From positions 1 through 64,000 of the forward strand of contig CANRJR010000005.1 in the NCBI GenBank assembly GCA_947631005.1: 64,000 nt of DNA. The letters run 5' to 3'. Under the pieces are notes generated by a model. That model was not told the DNA's origin and ran no database searches. It saw only the letters and a list, made by a program, of their open reading frames with translations. Positions 1-11,600 of this stretch are shown here, one piece after another; within the stretch, counting starts at the first letter, position 1; the number at the start of each line of letters is the position of its first letter. A program made the position numbers and the translations under genes. Source of the stretch: an uncultured Clostridia bacterium. Its GTDB lineage: Bacteria > Bacillota > Clostridia > Christensenellales > Borkfalkiaceae.

Positions 1-63
1 ATGACGGCGGAAGATTGCTATAAACTAAATGTCAATAAGAAGAGATACCACACAGTACAATAG
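1..63 (+). CDS. C-terminal fragment of an ORF cut by the window edge
   Basis: Open frame from base 1 to TAG at 61-63, followed directly by an intrinsic terminator. Confidence 0.3.
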   Translation: MTAEDCYKLNVNKKRYHTVQ

Positions 64-64
64 C

Positions 65-98
65 AAAAACTCTCGGACGAATTTATCCGAGAGTTTTT
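65..98 (+). terminator. Intrinsic terminator
   Basis: aaaaactctcgga / tccgagagttttt, 13-bp stem ending in T5. Confidence 0.8.
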
Positions 99-124
99 GC
101 CATCGCTTGAAAGCACAATTCTAA

Positions 125-1177
<1,053 letters not shown>

Positions 1178-1199
1178 GGAAATCCGCGCAAATAATTTG

Positions 1200-1232
1200 C
1201 CGTCTGCGGGAAAAATTTCCGCAGACGGTTTT
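1200..1232 (+). terminator. Intrinsic terminator of the collagen-like gene
   Basis: ccgtctgcgg / ccgcagacgg stem followed by TTTT. Confidence 0.8.
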
Positions 1233-1289
1233 CATATGGGGGAATTTGTGTTATAATAACAATAGTAAGGATATAACAGGAGAGACCCA

Positions 1290-3959
1290 ATGGAGCAAAC
1301 AACCGACCATCCCGCGCAGGAGTGGCACGCGCTGGAAACACAAGAGGTGTTGCGCGCGCTCGAAACCGATCGCGACGGACTGACGAGCGAAGAGGCGGCG
1401 GCACGCCGCGAACGGTACGGAAAGAACGTCCTGCGGGAGCGCAAACCCAAGAGCATTTGGTACATGCTTTGGGAACAGCTCAAAGACGTCATGATCATCA
1501 TCCTGCTTTTGGCGGCGGTCGTATCGATCATTTTCGCCGATTACGCGGAGGCGGCGGTCATCTTCGTCATCGTCATCATCAACGCGGTCATCGGCATCGT
1601 ACAGGAGAAAAAGGCGGCGGACGCTCTCAATTCGCTAAAAACATTGAGCGCGCCGACGGCGCGGGTCTTGCGCGACGGCGAGGAACACATGCTGCCCGCC
1701 TCCGAGCTCGTCCCCGGCGACGTTGTGCTGCTTTCGGACGGGTGCGTCATTCCTGCCGACCTCCGTCTCATTTCCGAAGCCAATTTGAGCGTGCAGGAAT
1801 CCGCGCTCACGGGCGAGAGCGTCCCCGTCGAAAAGGACGCGCTCGTCGTTCTTCCGTCCGACGCGCCCCTCGGCGACCGCGTGAATATGGCGTATTCGTC
1901 GTCGGTGAGCATCAACGGGACGGGCGTGGGGGTCGTCGTGGAGACAGGCATGCGCACGCAGGTCGGCTCGATCGCGGGAATGCTCGACGAGCAAGACGAA
2001 CTGCAAACGCCCATGAAGCGCAAGCTCAACCAAGTGGGCAAGGCACTCTCGGTCGTGGGGATCGTGATCGCCCTCATCATGCTCGGCATCGGGCTCATCT
2101 ACGACGTAAGCCAATGGAAAACGCTGATTTTAACCTCGATCGCGCTCGCGATCTCGGTCATTCCCGAGGGTCTGCCCGCAACGGCAACCGTCGTTATGGC
2201 ACTCGGCGTACAGCGCATGGCGAAACAGCAAGCACTCGTGCGCAGTCTGCCCGCCGTGGAAACGCTCGGCAGCGCGACGGTCATCTGTTGCGATAAGACG
2301 GGAACGCTCACCCTCAACCGCATGACGGTGACCCGCTTCGCCACCCTTTCCGACCTCGACGAGCCCGTCTCCGCAAAGAGCGAACCGACGCTCACCTCGG
2401 AGCGGCGCAGTTTGGTTGCGGCGGCGGCACTCTGTAACGACGCCACGATGAGCAAGGAGACGGGGGAGTGTCTCGGCGATCCCACCGAGGGCGCGCTCAT
2501 CGCCTTTGCCGAATCGTTCGGCGTCGCGCAGGAGGCGTTCAAAAAGGCGCATCCGCGCGTCTTTGAACAGCCGTTCGATTCGGACAGAAAGCGCATGTCC
2601 GTCGTCGTGCAAGACGGCGATCTTCGGGTGTACACCAAGGGCGCGATCGACGAACTTCTTCCCCATTGCAAATATGTGTTCGACGGCGAGACCGTCCGTC
2701 CCATGACCGAGGACGAGAAGAGCCGCGCGCTCCGTACGGCGGAGCGCATGTCCGAACAGGCGTTGCGCGTGCTCGGCTACGCGACCAAAACCGTCGACCG
2801 CGTTCCCAAAGAGGGGGACAACGTGGAGGAGGAGCTCGTCTTTCTCGGGCTCACCTGCATGATCGACCCGCCCCGCCGCGAGGTGATCGGCGCGGTGCGT
2901 TCCTGCCATTCGGCGGGCATCCGCGTCGTCATGATCACGGGCGACCATAAAACGACCGCCGTTGCGATCGCGACCGAGCTTGAAATTTTCAGGGAGGGGG
3001 ATACCGTCGTCTCGGGCACGGAACTCGCCGCCATGACGGACGAGGAACTCGATCGGGTCGTCGGGACGACTTCCGTCTACGCGCGCGTTTCGCCCTCCGA
3101 TAAACTTCGTATCGTAAAATCTCTGCAACGCATGGGGGAGGTCGCCGCCATGACGGGCGACGGCGTGAACGATTCTCCCGCGCTCAAAGCGGCGAACATC
3201 GGCGTGGCGATGGGGGCGGGGACGGACGTCGCCAAAGACGCCTCCGACATCGTTTTGCTCGACAATAACTTTACGACCATCGAAAACGCGGTGCGCGAGG
3301 GCAGACGGGTGTACGCGAACATCCAAAAGGTGATCCAATACCTGCTCGCGGGCAATATCGCCGAGATCCTCATTCTGTTCATCGCAACGCTCTTCCACCT
3401 GCCCGCGCCCATTCTCGCCGTGCATGTGCTCATCATCAACCTCGTGACCGATACGCTACCCGCGCTCGGGCTCGGGGTCGATCCCGCGGGGAAGGACATC
3501 ATGTCCCACCCGCCCGTGAAGTCGGGAACGCTGTTCGAACGCGGACTTGTCACGCGGGTCATCGTGCACGGCGCGATCCTCGCCGCCGTGTCGCTCGGCG
3601 CGTATTTCATCGGACTGTACGCATACAACGATCCCGCGGCGGCAATGACGATGGCGTTCGCAACCCTCGCAGGGTCGCAACTCGTACACAGCGCGAACCA
3701 GCGTTCCAACTCGGTTTCGGCGTTCGCGCGGGGGAACGGACACAACCTTGTACTGCTCGGCGCGTGCGGCGCGTCGGCGGCGATCATGGTGCTTCTGCTG
3801 TTCGTGCCGCCTTTCCGCGCCTTTTTCTCGCTGATCTTGCTCTCGTGGCAACAATACCTCATTATCATCGCGCTCTCGATCGCGCCGTTGCTTTGCGTGG
3901 AGATCGTAAAAATCGTGGGACGCTTGATGGAAAAGCGCGCCGCCGCATCCCGCAAATAA
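1290..3959 (+). CDS. P-type cation (probably Ca2+) translocating ATPase
   Basis: 889 aa; VIPEGLPA, CDKTGTLT, TGDGVNDSPALK motifs. Confidence 0.95.
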   Translation: MEQTTDHPAQEWHALETQEVLRALETDRDGLTSEEAAARRERYGKNVLRERKPKSIWYMLWEQLKDVMIIILLLAAVVSIIFADYAEAAVIFVIVIINAVIGIVQEKKAADALNSLKTLSAPTARVLRDGEEHMLPASELVPGDVVLLSDGCVIPADLRLISEANLSVQESALTGESVPVEKDALVVLPSDAPLGDRVNMAYSSSVSINGTGVGVVVETGMRTQVGSIAGMLDEQDELQTPMKRKLNQVGKALSVVGIVIALIMLGIGLIYDVSQWKTLILTSIALAISVIPEGLPATATVVMALGVQRMAKQQALVRSLPAVETLGSATVICCDKTGTLTLNRMTVTRFATLSDLDEPVSAKSEPTLTSERRSLVAAAALCNDATMSKETGECLGDPTEGALIAFAESFGVAQEAFKKAHPRVFEQPFDSDRKRMSVVVQDGDLRVYTKGAIDELLPHCKYVFDGETVRPMTEDEKSRALRTAERMSEQALRVLGYATKTVDRVPKEGDNVEEELVFLGLTCMIDPPRREVIGAVRSCHSAGIRVVMITGDHKTTAVAIATELEIFREGDTVVSGTELAAMTDEELDRVVGTTSVYARVSPSDKLRIVKSLQRMGEVAAMTGDGVNDSPALKAANIGVAMGAGTDVAKDASDIVLLDNNFTTIENAVREGRRVYANIQKVIQYLLAGNIAEILILFIATLFHLPAPILAVHVLIINLVTDTLPALGLGVDPAGKDIMSHPPVKSGTLFERGLVTRVIVHGAILAAVSLGAYFIGLYAYNDPAAAMTMAFATLAGSQLVHSANQRSNSVSAFARGNGHNLVLLGACGASAAIMVLLLFVPPFRAFFSLILLSWQQYLIIIALSIAPLLCVEIVKIVGRLMEKRAAASRK

Positions 3960-4019
3960 ACAGGTTGAGGGTTTTGCAGTCAAGCGAATAAGGCGTTTTG
4001 AAATGTAGTTTAATAGGAT

Positions 4020-4052
4020 ACGAGCCCCTGCGCCCATGGCGCAGGGGCTCGT
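4020..4052. other. 15-bp perfect hairpin, no U-tract
   Basis: acgagcccctgcgcc-cat-ggcgcaggggctcgt. Confidence 0.7.
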
Positions 4053-4099
4053 CCGTTTCCGAAATGCTTGCAGGACAATGTTGTTCGGTGGGAATAAGG

Positions 4100-4850
4100 A
4101 ATGGCATATTAGAAGCGAACGGGCAGTCCCAATGTGTCATTCAGAGCGAAGCGAAGAATCTTCCGCAGTCTTAATTTTGCCTATACTCCGCTGTCATTTC
4201 GCTCTACTTTTTTCTGTCATTGCGACATTCTTCTCTCTGTCATTTCGACCGAAGCGGGCGAAGCCCGCGAAGCGGAGAAATCTCCCTTATTTTTTATTGC
4301 TTATATCCCGCTGTCATTTCGAGTGAAGTGAGCGAAACGAACGGAATCGAGAAATCCCCTTGGTCTTTGATTAGGCTTATGATATAATGCGGGAGATTTC
4401 TCCACGCACTCACTACGTTCGTTTGGTCGAAATGACATTATAGTAGCACAGCTCGAAAGGACAAATGGGAAGCGAACGGGCAGTCCCAATGTGTCATTCA
4501 GAGCGAAGCGAAGAATCTCCCGCAGTCTTATTGTCTTTTGCTGATATCCCGCTGTCATTTTGAGTGTAGCGAAGCGGAATCGAGAAATCCCCTTGGTCGT
4601 TGATGAGGCTTGGAATATAATAAGGGAGATTTCTCGACGCGCTCGTTTCACTCGCTTGCTGGAAATGACAAATTTGGAAATGTGGCGAAATGACAAATTA
4701 GAAGCGTTCGCTTGGTACTTCGCCCTACGGGCTCGTGCCGCCTTTGGTCTACAAATAGAAGCCTCGGGCGGGGCGAAATGACATATTGGGGAACAGCTCG
4801 AAACGGTATAATAATGACATTTAGAGGAGCGTGGCGAAATGATAATTAAA
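4100..4850. repeat. Cluster of interspersed non-coding repeats (CATTTCGAGCGAAGCG/GAGAAATCTCC type)
   Basis: 62-bp near-identical direct repeat at 4112-4173 and 4469-4530 (1 mismatch), plus repeated ggaatcgagaaatccccttggtc and inverted gagaaatc/gatttctc units. Confidence 0.8.
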
Positions 4851-4872
4851 AGCGCGGCGTAATTCACCCCAT

Positions 4873-4910
4873 AAAAAAACAAATGGCTTAAAACTTGTTT
4901 AAGCCATTTG
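4873..4910 (-). terminator. Intrinsic terminator for the leftward LRR lipoprotein gene
   Basis: caaatggcttaaa / tttaagccatttg stem with A7 on the + strand (U-tract on -). Confidence 0.85.
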
Positions 4911-4929
4911 TGTTAAAATCGGTTTAGGG

Positions 4930-7900
4930 TCAGCCTTTCTTGACAGAGGAATACAGTTTCCATTCCCCGCAATAGAGGCGGATCTCGGAGGCGACGTTGC
5001 GCCGACCGCCGTTCTTATCCGCTTCGGAGAAGGCGCGCCCGATGATGAGCGTGGGGGAGAACGCGAGGTAGGAGACCTCATAGTCGGGTTTGGTGTCGGC
5101 AAACGTTACGGACGTGAGACTGTTGCATCCCTCGAAGGCACGTTCGCCGATGGTGATCAAAGCGTCGGTCAGCGTGACGGTGGTCAGCGTCTTGTTGTCT
5201 TTGAACGCCTCGGGCGCGATCGCCGTCGTATTCTCATTGAGCACGACCGTATCGCCGATCTCGTCCGATTTGGTCGCGACGAGGATGCTTTCCGCGCCGC
5301 CCTTGGTCTCGATATAGAGTAGCCCGTTCGTCCAATTTTCGGGATCGTTATAGATCCCCGTGTTCAAGAAAGCGTCCTTCCCGACGGTTCGGATCGTTCC
5401 GAGCACGGTGATGCTCGTAAGGGCTGTGCAGTCCATGAACGCCCGCGCGCCGATGGAGGCGATGTTCGCGTGCAGGGTGATGGATTGGATCTGCGAGCCG
5501 CGGAACGCGCCTGCGGGAATGGAGACGATGTGGTCGGGGATGTCGTCGATGTTGTCGTGCGCGCCCTTGATGGTGATGTTCGAGGCATAGTGGAACGGGC
5601 TTGCGAGGTCGTTGTCGAAGCGGATCGCCAAATATCCATGGAAATCGCCCTCATAGATGACCTCCTGCAATCCATCGCACCCCTTAAAGGCGTCGCGGTC
5701 GAACACGGTCACCGTGGCGGGGATGGTGAGGGTCGCAAGATTCGTGCAGTTCAAGAACGCCTCTTCGCTGACGGAGGTCGTTCCGCCGGTGATGGTGTAC
5801 TCGCTGCCGAGGGTGGTGCGCGCGCTGATGAGGTGGGTATTGATGTAGAGCACGTCGCCTATCCAATTCCCGCCGTTGTTGAAGTAGCCCGTGTTGCGGA
5901 AGGCGTGCCCGTCGATCTCCGTTACGCTTTCAGGCAGGACGATATCGGTGAGGGCGGTGCAGTTTTCAAAGGCGGAGATCCCGATGAATTGCAGGGTTTC
6001 GGGAAGATGCGCCTGTGCGAGCGACGTGCAGTCCATAAAGGCTTGGTCTTTGATTCGGAGCAGCCCGCCGCCTTCCGTCCCTTCGACCCGCACCGAAACG
6101 AGCGATTTGCAGCTACGGAATGAGTACATGTCGATCTCGCTGATATGTTTGGTGAGAACGACGGAGGTGACGGAATTGTTTCCGTAGAACGCGCTCAACC
6201 CGATTTTGGTGACGGGGACATTGTTGTAATAGGCGGCGACGACGATCTCTTTGGACGCCGACACATAGTTGTCGTTCGAGACGTACGCCCACGTATTGGT
6301 GCTGTCGCCCATCGCGTAGGTGAGCCCGTCTTGCTTACAAAGTTTGCAGATGTTGGAATCCGCAAAGTCGTGCGGCGCGTGCTGTTCCGTTTGGCATTTG
6401 GCGCATTTTACATAGTGCGTCGTCCGCGTCTCCGAGCCGCTGATGAGCTGCCACTCGTGCCCGTCCGCGCCGCGGACGGTTTCATCGAAGGCATCCTTGC
6501 AATCGGGGCACGAATAGTGCACGATCTCGTCCGTGTCGCAGGTCGCGGGCGTCGTTTGCGTGGCGTACGGGCAGGGAAGCGTTTCGCGATATTTGCACCG
6601 CGTGCAGATGTGATAATGGTCTTTGTGGTTGCCGCTCGGCAGGAAGCCTTCGTCGAACGTGTGCTCAAGCGCGGCGACAGGACCGTTGTCGCGCACGTTC
6701 AGGCAGAGCTCGCATACGTCGCGGTCGTATCCCGCCACGCCGCAGGTGGGGGCTTTGTCTTGGTCGACGAAACGGCAGGGCTCGATGAGTTTGTCGCCGC
6801 ACCGTCCGCATGTGCGGGAATGGTGCTCGTTGTCCGCTTCCGTCGTATAGCCGCCGTACTGATGCCCGAGCGCGGGGACGGGCTTCTCTTCCTGCACGCC
6901 TTGGCAGACCTTACATTTGCGCACGAGTTTTCCCGCCGCTTCGCAGGTCGGTTCGGACTGGTCGATGATCTCCATCGTGCAGGCATAATAGGTACCGCCC
7001 TCGGTTATGCCGCAGTTCTCGCAGACGCGTTTGTGGACGTACATGCCGTAATAGTTGGCTTGTTTGTAGTCGCTCCATCTGTGTTGGAGAGCGGGGACTT
7101 GCGTGTCGGTGTATTCGTTGCCGCATTCCGCGCAGACGTGATGGGTATAGCCGATGGAGGCGCAGGTCGGCTCAACGACGTCGACCGTTTCGTCGCACGG
7201 CACAACCTGTTCTGCGTGATCTTCGTCCGTCGCGCGCAAACATATTTTATAATGGACGTGGGTCTGGGTCGCTTCGTCGAAGCGGTGCTGCCATGCGCCG
7301 CTGAAGTCGTGTCCGAGTGCCGCGCCCTCGTCGTGCTCATAGGTGTAGTTGCAGACGGTGCAGGTATGAACGTGATGTTCGGGCTTTTCGCAGGTCGCGT
7401 CCGTCTTGGTCACGTCGAGCGTGCAGAGGTCGTTTTCGGTGTATTCGCAATCTTCGCGCGAGCACGTTCCGATGTGCCTGTGCGTGCCGTCCGCGTCGGT
7501 ATGGGTATAGTGGACGTCGTGTCCGAGCGCGGGGATCTCCGTCTGTTCGGTCTTAACGTCGCGGCAGTATTCGCAGATCTCGCCCGCCGTTTTACCGGGA
7601 GCTTCGCAGGTCGCGGGGATGTTGGGGATGGGAACGTAGTGATGTTCGAGCTTGGGGATTTCCTTGCGCTCGTCCACGCCGCAGACCGTGCATTCGCGTT
7701 CCTGAACGCCGACCTGTCCGCAGGTCGCGTCAGCAACGGTGCGCCATTCGTCGTAATGATGTCCGCGCGCCTCGATGGGATCGAATCCCTCGATCGTCTC
7801 GCCGCACAGCCCGCAACGCTTACCTGCGGTCGCGCCCGCCTCCGTGCAGGTCGGATCTTTTTGCGCTACCGTCTCGATGCTCGCCTCGGGATGAGGGGCT

Positions 7901-8457
7901 TTGGGCGTCTGCTTGGTCTCCGTTTCGGAACAGACCAAACATTCGCGGATCTGCTCACCGCCGTTGAGGCAGGTCGCCACGGTCTTATCCCGCCAAACAC
8001 CGAAGTTGTGTTCGGACTTGGCAGTCGGCTGCTTCTCGCTCGCGCCGCAGACCGTACAGGTGCGAGTCTCTTCGCCCGCGGCGGCGCAGGTCGCGGCGAG
8101 GGTCTCTTGCCACTCGCCGAACGTGTGCGTCGTGAGTTTGGCAGTCGGCTGTTTCTCGCTCGCGCCGCAAACCGTGCAGGTGCGCGTTTCTTCGCCCTCT
8201 TTGGCGCAGGTCGCAGCGAGGGTCTCCTGCCACTCGCCGAACGTATGCCCGAGGGCGGGGATCTTCTCCGTTTCCGCAAGGTCGCAACCCGAGCAGGTGC
8301 GGGTGCGTTCGCCCTCCGACGTGCAGGTGGGTTCGGTGACGGTCACCCATTCGCCGAAGCTGTGCACGGTGTGTTCTGTTTCATCGCATGCCGCAATGCC
8401 GATCGCCGCACAAAGCACGGAAATCAAAGTCGCAAATAAAACAAGTGATTTTTTCAT
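4930..8457 (-). CDS. Large lipoprotein with tandem CxxC modules and BspA-type leucine-rich repeats
   Basis: Start at MKKSLVLF after GGGAGGAACAC RBS; lipobox IAAC; repeated HTFGEWQETLAATCAxxGEETRTCTVCGASEKQPTAK; C-terminal LRR_5-type repeats. Confidence 0.85.
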   Translation of the reverse strand: MKKSLVLFATLISVLCAAIGIAACDETEHTVHSFGEWVTVTEPTCTSEGERTRTCSGCDLAETEKIPALGHTFGEWQETLAATCAKEGEETRTCTVCGASEKQPTAKLTTHTFGEWQETLAATCAAAGEETRTCTVCGASEKQPTAKSEHNFGVWRDKTVATCLNGGEQIRECLVCSETETKQTPKAPHPEASIETVAQKDPTCTEAGATAGKRCGLCGETIEGFDPIEARGHHYDEWRTVADATCGQVGVQERECTVCGVDERKEIPKLEHHYVPIPNIPATCEAPGKTAGEICEYCRDVKTEQTEIPALGHDVHYTHTDADGTHRHIGTCSREDCEYTENDLCTLDVTKTDATCEKPEHHVHTCTVCNYTYEHDEGAALGHDFSGAWQHRFDEATQTHVHYKICLRATDEDHAEQVVPCDETVDVVEPTCASIGYTHHVCAECGNEYTDTQVPALQHRWSDYKQANYYGMYVHKRVCENCGITEGGTYYACTMEIIDQSEPTCEAAGKLVRKCKVCQGVQEEKPVPALGHQYGGYTTEADNEHHSRTCGRCGDKLIEPCRFVDQDKAPTCGVAGYDRDVCELCLNVRDNGPVAALEHTFDEGFLPSGNHKDHYHICTRCKYRETLPCPYATQTTPATCDTDEIVHYSCPDCKDAFDETVRGADGHEWQLISGSETRTTHYVKCAKCQTEQHAPHDFADSNICKLCKQDGLTYAMGDSTNTWAYVSNDNYVSASKEIVVAAYYNNVPVTKIGLSAFYGNNSVTSVVLTKHISEIDMYSFRSCKSLVSVRVEGTEGGGLLRIKDQAFMDCTSLAQAHLPETLQFIGISAFENCTALTDIVLPESVTEIDGHAFRNTGYFNNGGNWIGDVLYINTHLISARTTLGSEYTITGGTTSVSEEAFLNCTNLATLTIPATVTVFDRDAFKGCDGLQEVIYEGDFHGYLAIRFDNDLASPFHYASNITIKGAHDNIDDIPDHIVSIPAGAFRGSQIQSITLHANIASIGARAFMDCTALTSITVLGTIRTVGKDAFLNTGIYNDPENWTNGLLYIETKGGAESILVATKSDEIGDTVVLNENTTAIAPEAFKDNKTLTTVTLTDALITIGERAFEGCNSLTSVTFADTKPDYEVSYLAFSPTLIIGRAFSEADKNGGRRNVASEIRLYCGEWKLYSSVKKG

Positions 8458-8485
8458 GTGTTCCTCCCGGAATTTTGGCAACGCG

Positions 8486-8514
8486 ATTATACCATACATT
8501 CTTTATTCTGTCAA
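8486..8514 (-). promoter_or_regulatory. Sigma-70 promoter of the LRR lipoprotein gene
   Basis: On - strand TTGACA-17 bp-TATAAT (perfect consensus). Confidence 0.85.
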
Positions 8515-8594
8515 TAAGTTTGAATATTTTCATGTCGGCGGAGGGGATGGGGTCGTTTTTGCGAAGAAAACCGCAACGCATTTCCGATAAAAAT

Positions 8595-8628
8595 GTAAAA
8601 AAAGAACGCCCTCCTGGGAGAGCGTTCT
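8595..8628 (-). terminator. Intrinsic terminator of the PFOR gene
   Basis: agaacgc..gcgttct hairpin with U-tract on the - strand. Confidence 0.75.
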
Positions 8629-8641
8629 CTTTTGGTTGCGC

Positions 8642-11600
8642 TTATTCTTTTCCTGCCATCTTCTTATAGCCCGCGAGACGCTCTTTGGAGCTCTCCTCGG
8701 TCTTTTTGAAGAGTTCTTCGGCGATGGCGGGTTGCGTCTTTTTGAGGGACGCATAGCGGGTCTCGCCGAGAATGAACGCCTGATAGTCGCCCGTCGGGTC
8801 TTTGGAATCGAGAGTGAAAGGATTCTCGCCCTGCGCCGCGAGGGTGGGATTGTAGCGATAGAGCTGCCAATATCCGCACTCGACCGCGTTCTTCTCCTCG
8901 GTCTGCGACTTTGTCATGTTGATACCGTGGTTAATGCAAGGCGCGTAGCAGATGATGAGGGACGGTCCGTGGTATGCCTCGGCTTCTTTGAGGGCTTTGA
9001 CGAGCTGACCCTTGTCTGCGCCCATCGCGCACTGCGCGACGTACACATAGCCGTAGGAAGCCGCGATCATGCCGAGGTCCTTCTTCTTGACGCGCTTGCC
9101 GCTCGAAGCGAACTTCGCGACCGCGCCGATGGGGGTCGCCTTGGAAGCCTGCCCGCCCGTGTTGGAGTAGACCTCGGTGTCGAGCACGAGCACATTGACG
9201 TCCTCGCCCGAAGCGAGCACATGGTCGAGCCCGCCGTAGCCGATGTCGTACGCCCAGCCGTCGCCGCCGATGATCCAGAAGGATTTCTTCACGAGGCAAT
9301 CTTTTTCGGCGAGGATCTCTTCCACGAGGGTGAGCTCTTCGCCTTCGCATTCCGCCTTGCACTTTTCGAGGTCGTTTACGAGGGCGGCGGCGGTCGTTTT
9401 ACTTCCTTCCGCGTCGTCCATGTTGGCGATCCAATCGTTGAGGATGGCGGCGCATTCGGGATATTCCGCCCACATCTCGGCGAGCTTCTGCACCTTTGCG
9501 GCGAGTGCCGTTCTGCGCGCCTTGTAGGCAAGATTCATGCCGTAGCCGAATTCCGCGTTGTCCTCGAAGAGGGAGTTCGCCCACGCAGGACCGTGACCCT
9601 GTTTGTTGACCGTGTAGGGGCAGGTGGGGGAAGAACCGCCGTAAATGGAGGAGCAACCCGTTGCGTTCGCAACGATCATGCGGTCGCCGAAGAGCTGGGT
9701 GACCACTTTTACATAGGGGGTCTCGCCGCAGCCCGCGCACGCGCCCGAGAACTCGAAGAGCGACGGGGTGAACTGGCTCTTTTTAACGTCTGCCATCTTG
9801 ACGGCGGAGAGGTCGACTTCGGGAAGATCGACCGCGTAATTCCAATTCTTCGCCTCAACCTCTTCGAGCTGTGCGAAGGGAACCATGACGAGAGCCTTGT
9901 TTCCTTTCATGCCGGGGCAGATGTCGGCGCAGACGCCGCAACCCATACAGTCGAGCGGGGAGACCTGCATTCTGAACTCATAGCCGGGAACGCCTGTCGC
10001 GGGCTTGGTGTCAAACGCTTCGGGCTTCTCCGCGCCGCTCTGCACGAGGGCGGGACGGATGCAGGCGTGCGGGCAGACGAACGAGCATTGGTTGCACTGC
10101 ACGCAGTTCTCTTTGACCCACTTGGGGACCATAACGGCAACGCCGCGCTTTTCGTATTTTGTCGTACCCGTGGGGACAGACCCGTCGGCATTGAACGCCG
10201 AGGAGGGGAGTTTGTCGCCTTCGAGGGCGAGGATGGGAGCGATCACTTTCTTGAAGTAGTCGTTGTCGGCAAGCTCGACCATGGGCGCGCCCTCGGTCGT
10301 CGTTTTCCACGACGAGGGAATTCTGATCTTCACGAGGTTGGCTTTTGCGGAGTCGATGGCGTTGTAGTTCATCTGGACAACGGCGTCGCCCTTTCTCGCG
10401 AACGACTTATACGCCATCTTTTTCATGTATTCCACAGCGTCGGTATAGGGCATGATCTGCTCGTTGATGAGGAAGAACGCCGACTGCAAAATGGTGTTCG
10501 TTCTGCCGCCCAAGCCGAGCCGCTTGGCAATGGAGATCGCGTCGATCACATAGAGGTTGGCTTTCTTTTCGGCGAGCGCGTTCTTCACTTTGGCTGGCAG
10601 GTTCTTATCGAGCTCTTTCACCGTCGTCCAAGGTGCGTTCAAGAGGAACGAGCCGCCCTTTTTGAGGTCGGTCACCATGTCGTAACGGGTGACGTAGGAG
10701 GGATTATGGCAGGCGATGAAGTCCGCCGCGTCGATGAGGTATTCGCTCTGGATGGGCGTCTTGCCGAAACGGAGGTGAGAGACGGTAATGCCGCCCGACT
10801 TCTTGGAATCGTAGAAGAAATATGCCTGCGCGTACATATCGGTATGGTCGCCGATGATCTTGATGGAGTTCTTGTTTGCGCCGACCGTGCCGTCCGAGCC
10901 GAGCCCGTAGAATTTCGCGGAAGTCGAGCCCGCGGGAGCGGCGTCGAATTTCTGCGAGAAGTCGAGCGAGGTGTTGGTCACATCCTCATAGATACCCACG
11001 GTGAAGTGGTTCTTGCTCTCTTTCTGTTCAAGGTTCTTATAGACGGAAAGGACCATCGAGGGATTGAACTCTTTCGAGCCGAGCCCGTATCTGCCGCCGA
11101 CGACCTGAATGTTCTTCACGCCCTTTTCGAGCAATGCGGTGCATACGTCGAGGTAGAGGGGTTCGCCGAGCGAGCCGGGCTCTTTGGTTCTGTCGAGGAC
11201 GGCGATCTTCTTGCAGGTCTTGGGAAGCGCGGCAAGGAAGGCGTCGGCGACGAAAGGACGGTAGAGGCGAACCTTGACGAGGCCGTACTTCTTGCCCTTT
11301 GCGTTGAGCTTATTGATGGATTCTTCCACGGTCTCCGCGCCCGAACCCATGATCACGACGACGTATTTCGCGTCGGGTGCGCCCACATAGTCGAAGAGGT
11401 GATAGTTTCTGCCCGTGAGCGCGCTCACTTCGTCCATCATCTCCTGCACGATGGCGGGGGTGGCGTTGTAGTAGCTGTTCGCGGTCTCCCTGTTCTGGAA
11501 GTACGTATCGCCGTTTTGCGCCGTGCCGCGCTGGACGGGATGTTCGGGGTTGAGCGCGCGCGCCTTGAATTCGGCAACGTCTTTCGCGAGCCCTTTCTTA

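Noticed and set aside
2130-3425. 431-aa - strand ORF
   Set aside because: Antisense shadow of the P-type ATPase gene.
4036-4326. Short ORFs such as CHSERSEESS / LSFRAKRRIF
   Set aside because: Translations of the interspersed repeat; a common false annotation rather than genes.
6145-8439. 764-aa + strand ORF
   Set aside because: Antisense shadow of the CxxC/LRR lipoprotein gene, which has RBS, signal peptide, promoter and terminator.
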